Part shown: in pieces, positions 8,559 to 18,013 of the stretch | How positions within the stretch are numbered: position 1 is the stretch's first letter | How the letters are laid out: each line of letters opens with the position of its first letter | NCBI GenBank assembly: GCA_032878915.1 | Contig: JAVQMG010000114.1 | Coordinates: 17,441,501-17,505,500 of the forward strand | Reading direction: 5' to 3' | DNA length: 64,000 bases | Source of the DNA: Castanopsis chinensis | Taxonomy: Eukaryota; Streptophyta; Magnoliopsida; Fagales; Fagaceae | Notes under the pieces: model-generated | Told to the model about the DNA's origin: nothing | Database searches by the model: none | The model's input: the letters and a program-made list of their open reading frames with translations, nothing else | Made by a program: the position numbers and the translations under genes

Positions 8559-10375
8559 ATGGGTAGATTTGCATCCCTAGTAGATTCCGATGAAAAGATA
8601 GAACAATTTAAGGCTAAGTATAGAATTCCACCAGAGGTGCCTGTTACATATTGTAAGGAAGGGGAGTGGTATGAAAAAAGACGAACGGGAAAGGTAGTAA
8701 TCCCGATGATAGTTTTCATAGAAGGAGGGATGAAAATTCTAATGGGGACGGTTACTAAGGACTATCTTAGGGCCATTAGATTAGCTCCTACACAATGCAC
8801 CCTAAATATGTTTAGGATTTTGGGTTCCATAGATGCCTTAAATGAAAAGATGGGTCTAAAGCTCACCCATCACGACATAAACTGGATCTACAACCTCCAC
8901 CATCTAAAGGGGCAGGGTTATTACCTAAAATATAGGTTTCTGAAAAGATGGGTCTAGGACTCACCCATCACAACGTAAACTGGATCTACAACCTCTACCA
9001 TCTGAAGGTTTCCCGAAGTTAGATTGATCCAATGTCTTCCCAAATCCAACAAGGATATGAAAAAAGACTTCCTGATCATATTAGGGGATTGGCATGACGG
9101 CGTCTCCTATCCGACAAGGGAAGGGACACCAGGTAAAACTCTAGGTTTAGATAAAATGCTCACAACTATATTACTTAAAAGTAGACATAAAAATGTTTGC
9201 TTGATCTAACCATTTTCTTTTGACGATTTTGCAGACCCACACGCAGCTATTCGCCACCGTGAATTGTCAACAAGGACAAATTGGACGAAATATTAAGGGT
9301 CGAGGTGTTTGTGCACTCAGATAACCAACTTTGAACAGCTTATTTGATCCTCGGCTACGATCTTATCTCCAAAACTTTCCACGCTTACATCGGATAAGCA
9401 TCGCTGTCGAGGGTTTCCTTCTACCAGCGGATACCCCCATCCCTCAAGACACCCTTGTCACACAACCCACACCGGACGGCATTCCTCTAATTCCTCTTCC
9501 AACACAACACACAGCTGGTGAAGCAACCTCTTCCCAACCCAACGTAAAGGAAGAAGAAGAAATTATGGAAGTGTCAGATTCTGAGGACGAGTTTGAAGTC
9601 TTCAACCAACCCCCTTCCCCTGAGGATTGAGTTGCTATCCTTGGCACATTCTCCTCAAATCGTCTACAAGAAGACAATCTACAATCCAACATAATGGGAA
9701 TTCAACGCAAGCTTAAGCAAAGTCTTAAAGATGTGCTAGAAGCCCAAGTGGGGACTCAAGAGCTCTCGAAGGTAGCTCAAACCAAGACAAAAGATAAAGG
9801 CCCAGAGAAAACCTCTTAGCCCAAACTCCCTCCTCCTCCACCTACCCAATCCCAACGCACTGACCAAACTGATCACAAAAGAAAAAAGAATCAACAGAAG
9901 GGGAAGGATGTGATTGAAGGAGGGAATGACTCACTTCCTAAGGAGTTGGAGCCCGAAAAGAGAGGAAAACATGCTCGCACAATGCAAACTAGGTCAAAAA
10001 GACGGACCAAGACTCATGCACCTGTACCTGCCCCAATTTGGGCTCCCCCAATGACCATGGATGACCATGCGGTTACCGCTGATGCATCCATCAGGAATTC
10101 TGCGCAGGAACAGCTGCCTGCGTAGCAGACGCTTTGGAGCAGGCTCTCCTATTGCCCGAGGACATGGATGAGTTCAGGCAAATGAGAGATCAGAATGTCT
10201 TCATGACATTAAAGAAGGAAGTTGCTATGGTAAGAGTCCTATTCAACCATTCTTTACATCCGTTTCCGTTACACTTAAAAATTTTAATTGCGCTTTCGTG
10301 CTTTACTGTCTATTGTGTATAGGTTGTTCAATCTGCTCACAGAGTTGAGGAGATCGTCATTAGTATTTCTCAATT
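8559..10375 (+). pseudogene. Antisense gene (aORF) of a Tat-type retrotransposon, decayed copy
   Basis: It is homologous, exon by exon, to the minus-strand gene at 38378-40961. Exon 1 (8559-9132) starts MGRFASLVDSDEKIEQFKAK, compared with MGRFKCLVDTPSGMEGFKAK, and ends at CCAG|GTAAAA. Exon 2 (9235-10229) follows a TTTTGCAG acceptor and ends in MTLKKEVAM at ATG|GTAAGA. Exon 3 starts at 10323 after TATAG and is cut off near 10375. The splice positions are the same in both copies. Damage includes a 96-bp tandem duplication in exon 1 (8843-8938 repeated from 8939), a frameshift near 9285 and a TGA near 9332. Function is unknown; such antisense frames between pol and the 3' LTR are known from the Tat lineage. 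The sense-strand pol of this element is gone. Confidence 0.75.
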
Positions 10376-10812
10376 AAGATTTTTTATTTTTTATATTATT
10401 TTTCTTTCTTCCATTTCCTCCTCATCCATATGTTTCATTTCTCTCTTTTTTTTTTTTTTTTTTTTCTCCTCCACACAAGTGTCCTATCTCTGCCTACCTA
10501 CTTTTATTTTCTTTTTCTCCTCAAGAACATTCCAGCAACTCATATTTACTTAACATAAGAGAAAAGAGAAGGAGTGAGGAGAAGGACTGCAAGGCCGATG
10601 GAGATTGAGGTCGCTAAAAGGATAAAGCCCGTGAAGATCGACATTCACCATGCAACACTACCACGTCTGCCGCCATTAAGAGAATTACTGTAGCAACTTC
10701 AAAAAAAAAATTGAAAAAGTTTTGTGTCTAGAGAACCTGTTGGAGTGTACAATAAGTGAACAAGAGCATTTTATCTCCAAAAAATAGAGATAGAGCATCT
10801 GTTGGAGATGCT
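10376..10812. other. No gene; pyrimidine-rich stretch and a MITE-like end
   Basis: Contains a poly(T) run (about 10447-10467) and low-complexity sequence. From about 10795 GAGCATCTGTTGGAGATGCTC forms a small palindromic end of the type seen in stowaway-like or other MITEs. Homology to copy B resumes at 10813. Confidence 0.4.
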
Positions 10813-11287
10813 CTAAAGTCACTTTGGAGAGTCAAGACAAAAGTTCTTAGCTGGAAAGGTTATGTAATAACCTGGTTTTTGTTTGCCGATGCTTTTTTTT
10901 TTTTTTTTTTTAATTAAGGTCATTTACTATTTTAATCTCTAAATTTTATTAAAAGTTTGTTTTTTATCATTATTTTTTTTTATTCTAAACTATTGAAAAG
11001 TTCATCTGTCGTACTTATACTATTGAAGATGCTTTATTTATATCTTTAAATTTCACTAAACATTTGTTTTTATTCCTAAACTACTAAAAAAAAAGTTCTT
11101 TTTCATTTTTACTTTTGTCTTTTAACCAATAAAAAACTCTTAACAAAATTTAGGGGAAAAAAATTATTAAATTTTAGAGATAAAAAATAAAATTTTTTTT
11201 AAATTTAAGAATTAAAATAATATTTTACTTTTTAATTAATTTTATTATTAATATCGAAAGCATTTGTGAAAGGCGCAACAAGGACAA

Positions 11288-11440
11288 GGGCTCGTTTGGT
11301 ACATGTGTTTAAAAACTGAAAAATGTTGTTTGAAAAGACCTGTGAAAATACATGAGTAAAAAAATGTATAAAAATATCTAAAATATTGTTTAAAAACTAA
11401 AAATAATTATTTAAAAATACAAACCAAACACCCCCAAATT
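11288..11440. mobile_element. MITE with short terminal inverted repeats
   Basis: It begins GGGCTCGTTTGGTACATGTG and ends ...CAAACCAAACACCCCC, which are imperfect inverted repeats. The interior is AT-rich with repeated TTTAAAAACT motifs. It is absent from the duplicate at about 49900. No clean target-site duplication was found. Confidence 0.5.
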
Positions 11441-11466
11441 TTCCAAGCTTCTCTCTCTCGGGCAAA

Positions 11467-11730
11467 GTATCTTTCATGTCTCACTTTATAAAAAAAAAAT
11501 AAATAAATAAATAAAATAAATAAAAAAAGCAAAAGCAAAAAAGTTTTTGACTGGATGAATATTTATCAAAGATACTTTTTCAATTTTGGGATCAATAACA
11601 CGGTATCTTTCATGTTTCACTTTATAAAAAGAAAAAAAAAAAAAAAAAAAAAGCAAAAGCAAAAGCAAAAAAGTTTTTGACTGGATGAATATTTATCAAA
11701 GATACTTTTTCAATTTTGGGATCAATAACG
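11467..11730. repeat. Tandem duplication, 136-bp period
   Basis: GTATCTTTCATG... through ...GGGATCAATAAC occurs twice, starting at 11467 and 11603. The copies differ mainly in the length and composition of an internal A-rich tract. Confidence 0.85.
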
Positions 11731-12273
11731 CGCTTTTTAGGCTCAAAAAGCTCAACCAAACGGGCACTAAAGAGAAAAAGTCGTTGTTGAACAATTTTTT
11801 ATACTTCCCTGAAGCTTCCCCGAAGCTTCCCCTTACCAAGGTCCACAATTCACGCGTAGAAATAAAAAATGCAAATTCTAGTCTTCTCTCTCATCAACAC
11901 GTGTCTTTCTGGGCGGTGGGCAAGCCCACACTTTTTGTTTTTTAGCTCTACTAAGTCAGCCCCCCACACTTTTTCTTTTGTGAAATGTGTCCCCTTACTA
12001 TTCAATCACACATTACTTATTTTTCTTTATATTGCAATAAATTCCATAAAAATAATCTTTTAAAATAATTATGAGATGGGTCTTGTAGCTAAATGGTTCT
12101 TATTGATGTTTCTAGTGGAGACTTGTGGTTCAAATTTTCCATTTTCTAACTATCCTTGAGTCTTTAAAAGGTCCTTAAATATATCCTTGGGTATAGAAAA
12201 ATAATTTTTGACGGAGCAACAATTGTAATTGATTGATTTTTACAGCATACTAAATGAATACTTGAGTTATTTT

Positions 12274-12998
12274 TGTTGGAAAATTGCCTCAAATTCCAAT
12301 TGTGAATTAAGTTTCCTAGAGGAAAGAAAAATTAATTTAGATTTTCTTGTTGTGGATGGAAAGACTATTTCTTGGTGTGGAAGGAAAGTCTATTCCTTGT
12401 TGAAGAGAATGTATTCCTAGTCCAAAAGAGAATAGATTCCTTGTTAAAGAGGTAATGTTTTCCTAGTCCAAAAGAGAATAGCAAAAGAGCCTTATAAATA
12501 GACAATGTTATAAAGAATTTGATGGCTTTGGCCCAAGAGTCCTTTCTATAGGGAGAGGGAAAATAGAGCGTGAAACTAAGAGAAAGAAAAAAAAAAAAAA
12601 AAAAAAGATTTTCGCTTGGGAGGAATACAAGAGGAAGGAGAGAGCAATGTATTACCGCCTTCAAGAAGATAGCCAAGGAGGAGAAAGTAAAGGGTTGTCG
12701 CTTTCGAGAAGATAGCCAAAGAGAAGAGAGTATAGTGTTCTTACCTTTGAAAGAGATAATTAGTATGTGTGTGTGAGAGAAAGAGCATAGAAAAATAAGA
12801 GAGATTTTTCTTTAACCATGAGACATACACAAAAAAAAATTATTGTAATTGATTCGATAATAGTGAAATTATTCAGAATTTGTCCCGTGATTTTTTCCTT
12901 TCAAGAGAAAGGGTTTTCCACGTAAAAATTTATGTTCATGTGTGTGATTGCTATTTTGAATTGATAGTTTTTTTGATAATATTATTTGGGACCCAACA
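12274..12998 (+). mobile_element. 5' LTR of a Ty1/copia-type retrotransposon
   Basis: It begins TGTTGGAAAATTGCC and ends GGGACCCAACA. It is followed at once by a primer-binding-site-like TGGTATAAGAGC (13001-13012), one base different from the usual initiator-tRNA-Met type TGGTATCAGAGC, and then by a copia gag start. No 3' LTR was found, so the element is truncated. Confidence 0.7.
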
Positions 12999-13000
12999 AG

Positions 13001-13012
13001 TGGTATAAGAGC
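13001..13012 (+). promoter_or_regulatory. Primer-binding site, tRNA-iMet type
   Basis: TGGTATAAGAGC lies two bases after the LTR end, as expected for Ty1/copia reverse-transcription priming. It has one mismatch to the usual motif. Confidence 0.65.
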
Positions 13013-13030
13013 CAAGTTAGAGTAGAAGCA

Positions 13031-13325
13031 ATGGTTGGAGAAGAAGGCAAGGTTTCAGGAATTGAAAAGTTTGATGGAACAAACTTTGGATATTGGAGGA
13101 TGCAAATTGAAGATTATCTCTATGGGGAGAAATTGCATCTGTCTCTTTTAGGGAGGAAACTTGATACTATGAAAGATGAAGAATGAAACCTTCTTCATAA
13201 ATAGGTATTGGGAGTTATTCGATTAACTCTATTAAGATCAATTGCGCACAATGTTGTGAAAGAAAAGACCAACAGTAGTATTAAAGCTTGGTTGATTTAG
13301 TGGATGACTCTTTGTGTGAATTAAG
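13031..13325 (+). pseudogene. Ty1/copia gag N-terminus, broken
   Basis: The frame opens MVGEEGKVSGIEKFDGTNFG and continues with YWRMQIEDYLYGEKLHLSLL, the typical start of copia gag (UBN2-type) proteins. A TGA at about 13183 sits where the family has Trp, and two TAG codons follow. The gag-like sequence VLGVIRLTLLRSIAHNVVKE can still be read downstream in the same frame. Sequence beyond about 13340 is unrelated, so only the first part of gag survives. Confidence 0.75.
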
Positions 13326-13339
13326 ATGGAAGAGAAGGG

Positions 13340-15630
13340 ATTGCTTTGATTAAAGTGTGTCGATGCCTAGCCTCGATCAGCTTAGCTAAAAACTGCCACC
13401 GTCGTGCCTTCATTTTACCACCCGCAGTGGCAACAGCTCCCACTCTTGCGGGGCCCCGTTGGAGGGCCCTTCTCGATGTATATGTGTGTGTGTCTTGCAC
13501 GGAGCTTTGGGTGCTCTCTCTTTCTCGGTGGAGGAAGGTAGGTCTACCTTTAGCATTTGTGGCAGAAATCTAAGCCAAATTTTAAGGGATTACCAAGGGT
13601 AAGTGGAGTCGTCACTAATCATTAGGTTTTTCTAAGATGTCATTGGTCACCTGTTTCTAGTTGATTTTATTACCAATCCTAGATTAAGAAAAATATCATT
13701 TTTCCTAATCTAATGTGAATGGCAAGAAAATCTTGATTCTTAGATTCGAAAGTTTGGTTACGTGTGGGGAAGGTGTTAGGCACCCCACAACACATGTCCA
13801 AGGATAGTCTTTTATTTTGATAAAACCTTAATTTTCGGAGATTGATAGTAAAAACATGATTTCAGCATCGGCTTTCGAGGCTTTGCATGCATGGAGGTTT
13901 TAAGGTTTGGCTTTTGAATGGGTGTGTTCTCAATCTATGCTTGCTTAAGACATTCTAGCAAAGTACTAGATTTCCACAGTGAAAATCCGGTGACAAGCCT
14001 TCTTACTTTCACGACGGAAATTAGGCATCGTTTGCCCTAGGTGAGACGGACTGTGACAATTACATCGAAAGGGGGTGAGCAAGTATATATATACATGTAC
14101 ATCATGCACAATGCTAGCACATAGAGCAGGAAAGTAAATGCCTACATCCCTAAAGCATGCCCTAAAATATAAGTGCGAGAAATAAACAGGGGTCACCATA
14201 CTTTAGAGATGAGGATGAATGGTACATGGCATGATATACCCAATACAAACCATCTAAGGGAGAAAGGGAAGAGGATGGGAGGGGCTTAAAAGAGTACATA
14301 ATTAAGGGGAAAAGCTAAACCCTAAACCTATTGACTGCAACGGCTTGACTCAAATCGACATGCTCGCATCCTTGCCCTTTTTGCTTGCACCTGGGAGGCC
14401 ATTCCCTAGCTCTATACGTCCTCGCTCAAAGTGTGTACATGCAAAGGCAAAGACAAAAAAACCAACAGATAAGCAATGGAAAGGAAGAGATGCATAGATA
14501 ATGGGAAAATGGTGCAAAGCAAACAAACAAGATAGATATGGCAAGGGTAGCATGTGACAAAAGGAAGAAAGCTAACCAACAAACAAGCAGGGAAACAAGT
14601 AAGAAAGCAAACAAAAGGTGGTGTCCACAAGGGACAAATGTAAGTTTAGATCGAGTGTCCATAACTTCATTGTGTTGAAGTGTGGACGGCACACTAACTA
14701 GTAAGACTCATGCATGGACATATAAGCAAGCGTGTAGAAATGCACAGAAAGCCAACGAGTAGCACAAATAAGCATAACAAGCATAGACATGAAAATAGGG
14801 TGATCCAAACCTTTTGATATAGGCCAAGGTGTATGGACAATGACAAAGACCATAGGGTCTAGATTGGGTTCGAAACAATATGCCAAAACATAAGAAAGAA
14901 AGATAAAGTGACAAAAGGGCTACAATAGCACATGACATGACAAACATAGCCTAGGTCTAGGCACACAACATGGCGTGGAGCACACAAGCACATGGAAGAT
15001 GGCATAAAACAAGTAGAGCATAGATCCAAGCACACAAGCATGTGAAAACCTAGATCTAGTCATACAAGGGTGGAAACATGCATGTGAACATATGAAAACT
15101 TAGCACATAAACATGATAGGACATAGATCCGAGCATATGGACATGTACGGATGTAGATCTAAGCATGAAACATGGCGAAAAGTGCATAAACACATAGATC
15201 CAAGCAAAGCATGACAAGCATGTGAGCACATAACCCTAGCATTTACACAAAGCAAAAAAGAGGAACGAAACAAAGAAAAACATGGCATAAAACGCTAAGC
15301 ATGTAGATCTAAACATATAAGTATGTAAGAAGGTAGATCTAAACATAAAACATGGCATAAGACATAACAACCAAGGGATCTAAACTAGAAACACACATAA
15401 AGCAAGAAACATGCTAAGGAAAGTAATAAAACATGTTATTCAGGCAACAATAGCAAGATTAAGGCTAGAACAAGATTTAGAAGGTTAGGGGTGCGGATGA
15501 TAATCAAAAAGCTACATCCACATCCCTAAACCCCAAATCCAAAGTGTAGATCCAAGGAAAAGAAGATTAGGTATATGAACAATACCTTGTGTTTTTGGTG
15601 AAGAGAGAAGAACCAAGAAGCTTTGATGTG

Positions 15631-15669
<39 letters not shown>

Positions 15670-16670
15670 GAAGAGAGAAAAAAACATGTAGAAAAGCTAG
15701 GTAGAAAGCAAATTTCAAGAAAAAAAATGTGGTCTCCCTGGTCTGAGGGGTGCCTCGGAGGACTGACAGCCTCAAAAGGCGCAAAAATGGGTGGATCCTA
15801 ACACCCTTGGAAAGATCTTGACTTCTTATTTCTAAAAAGGCATGGAACTTGAAAATCCAATGGTCGAATCAAAACTTATGGCTCTCGAAAATTTGTGGTG
15901 CATCGATCGGTGCGTCATCTATATTTTTGTGCTATCTTGGCCGTTCTAACTTTGATTTCGACCCATGAACAGTCGTTGGAATAAGAACTTGATAATTTTC
16001 GCAATGACATTGGTTTTAACCTGTTTTGACAGCCAGATCAAAATTAGGGTTTTTGAGCCCAACCGAGATCAACTTCGGGTCAAACTTGTTAAAAATCTCT
16101 GAGAAGCTCGGGTTTGAAGTAAAACTATGAAAAACGTTGTTTTGTGAGAGTTTGGACCTCGTTTGGCCTTTGGTCAAACCTTTTTTTGATAATCATATAT
16201 TCTAGAACCTTAGTTCATGAATTCGTAGAAAGTTTTGTCACCATGGGCTAAAAACTGAATTTGGGATTCAATTTACCAAAGGCTTGATGATCAAGAGGTG
16301 TCAAGAAGGTATTGAGATTCATTCAATCTTGATAGATCAACAGGTATCAAGCATGTGTCAAGATCTGCAGTTTCATCTTTTCTTAAGCAGTTTCTTGAGT
16401 ATCTTTGTGTCTCAATAATACCACTTGTTTGTCAACTTCATGGTCTTTTTGAACACATTAGAAACTAAGACTCAAATTTATATAAAGTGCATTTTGATCT
16501 CAAATATGACAATAAAAATATGACCCTTACACTTTTTGATAATTTCATTTCATTCCTTTATGAACACCTAAAGAAAATCTCAAATAGCTACGATATTGAA
16601 TTTTAAGGTTACAAGACATAAGGTATTATACTTAAGATAGTAGTTACAGAACTAAGGTAGTTATGTGACA
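13340..16670. other. No gene recognised; unidentified dispersed repeat
   Basis: There is no convincing long open frame on either strand. The text GGGAAGGTGTTAGGCACCCC (about 13767) looks like part of a high-copy plant repeat. From about 14930 to 15400 short degenerate repeats of the type AGATCCAAGCACACAAGCATG recur irregularly. A (GT)n tract lies at about 15637-15666. All short frames here are low-complexity readings. Confidence 0.5.
15637..15666. repeat. (GT)n microsatellite
   Basis: About 15 GT units in a row. Confidence 0.95.
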
Positions 16671-16673
16671 TAA

Positions 16674-16911
16674 TTTGGGTCCATTTGGATAGAGCGTTTT
16701 GCTGAAAATTGAAAGCTGAAAACTGAAAACACTATAGCAAAATAATTTTTAAATATGTGAATAATATTACGGGACATATTTTTAATAAAAAATTGCACTA
16801 CGCCCTAGCAGCAGAAACAGAAAAAAAAAGAAAAAAAAGAAAAAAAAAAAGAAGAAGTTTGAAACGTAGACTCCAAAATGTGGACACAAAACCCACTATC
16901 CAAACCCAGCT
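16674..16911. mobile_element. hAT-like MITE
   Basis: It opens TGGGTCCATTTGGATAGAGC and closes ...CACTATCCAAACCCA, which are imperfect inverted repeats of the common plant hAT-MITE type. The interior has GAAAGCTGAAAACTGAAAAC and an A-rich tract at about 16820-16852. No exact 8-bp target-site duplication was seen. Confidence 0.5.
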
Positions 16912-17194
16912 AAAGAATTATACCCGAGTTTTATTTGTTTAAAAAAGTAAGCCAGAGACTTGATAAAAAGACTAAATAAATCTAGTTTAAAAAAAAAATC
17001 TAAATAAATTAATTAATATTACTATAACGATATTTTCTGAAAATTATTTTACACATTTTAACATGTTTGTTTTGTCTTAAAAAATGGTCAAATGTAAAAT
17101 CAAGCCAAAACAAGAATAATGTTTTACGGCCAAAAAAAAGCGTAAAACATTTTACATCTTCAGGTCCTTACATTTTCAACTTTCTCATGTACTA

Positions 17195-17242
17195 ACTACA
17201 AGCCACTCGATCCTCAAAAAAAAAAAAAAACTACAAGCCACT
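17195..17242 (+). mobile_element. 22-bp poly(A) retroposon remnant with 13-bp target duplication
   Basis: ACTACAAGCCACT is present at 17195-17207 and again at 17230-17242. Between them are CGATCCTC and a run of A. The duplicate at about 49957-49968 has a single uninterrupted TACAAGCCACT. This is the signature of target-primed insertion of an extremely 5'-truncated LINE or SINE product. Confidence 0.75.
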
Positions 17243-17276
17243 CCCCCACCCCACCTTCTCATCAGCCATGGCCACC

Positions 17277-17360
17277 ATGGCTGAAGCCCTTGCATCGCCG
17301 ACTACAGCCTCTCATCACCGCCATCGCGATGGTAGCTTCCTTCATCTTCATCTGTTATGA
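17277..17360 (+). CDS. Small upstream frame or first exon of NLR2, 27 codons
   Basis: ATG within CCACCATGGCTGAAG opens a 27-residue frame (MAEALASPTTASHHRHRDGS...) ending at TGA 17358-17360. The duplicate has the same frame at 50001-50084 with three amino-acid differences, so it is conserved across the duplication. It may be an upstream frame in the 5' leader. It could instead be a first coding exon: a GT after CGCGATG (about 17330) and an AG just before 17763 would join it in frame to the ATG at 17795. Both readings are inference; the interval 17360-17760 looks intron-like (T-rich). Confidence 0.35.
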   Translation: MAEALASPTTASHHRHRDGSFLHLHLL

Positions 17361-17794
17361 TCGGTCGATCTCTATCCTTTTCTCTCTTCCGGTGAAGCCT
17401 ACACGGCCGGTCGGCCTCCATGGCAGTGGTTTCCTCTCAAGTTCTGATCCAACTTTTAGGGTCGTGGGCTTTTGGGCCTTTTTTTTTTTTAATCTGGATT
17501 TTGGGTCGTCGTTGGGGTGGATTTGGTTGGATTTGTGCTGATTTGGTGGTTTAATGCTCGGATTTGTGGGTTGATAGTGGCTGGTCTGTGCTTGTATTTG
17601 GTGGTGGTGGTGGGTGGCTGATCAGTGTTTTGTACTCCAAATACTTGAAAATCTTTTCACTGCAAATGTTTTACAGTAAAATTTTTTATGTACCTACCCT
17701 CTCGTTCTTTTCTCTCGGCAACTCAGTTCTATTGTCTTTCCCCTCATTGCATTGAGTCGCAGCATTTGAATTTCCACATCCCCTAAAACCCAAT

Positions 17795-18013
17795 ATGGGC
17801 CGCGAGTCTAACAATTGAAAAAGAGGCTGGAAGCCAAAAACCCCCTCTGTCTTCTCTGTTAGCAACGTTCAGCTCATCAACCCACCCAACACCACCGCTG
17901 ACAGTGACCCCTGTTCTCGAGGCCGTCCAAAGAAACGGCCCAATCGGAGGAAGCCTCCTCCGCCGCTGAAGAGGAGGGCCCCACCGAGTGCTGTGGAGAA
18001 CGGTGGAGAGCTC
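17795..18013 (+). pseudogene. Disrupted N-terminal coding region of NLR2 with AT-hook
   Basis: The ATG at 17795 aligns with the intact ATG 50498 of the duplicate. Here the eighth codon is TGA (17816-17818), where the duplicate reads AAG CGA. The frame is open afterwards right into NLR2 and encodes a basic segment, CSRGRPKKRPNRRK followed by PPPPLKRR, which contains an AT-hook core (RGRP) and nuclear-localisation-like clusters. Compared with the duplicate there are also 27 extra bases (about 17993-18019) that add ENGGELMDG. If translation starts at the next ATG (18014), this region is lost from the protein. Confidence 0.6.

Noticed and set aside
14350..15288. Several overlapping minus-strand frames of 60-90 codons
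   Set aside because: All are Cys/Leu/Phe-rich readings of degenerate ACAAGCATG-type repeats in three frames at once; no single coherent protein.
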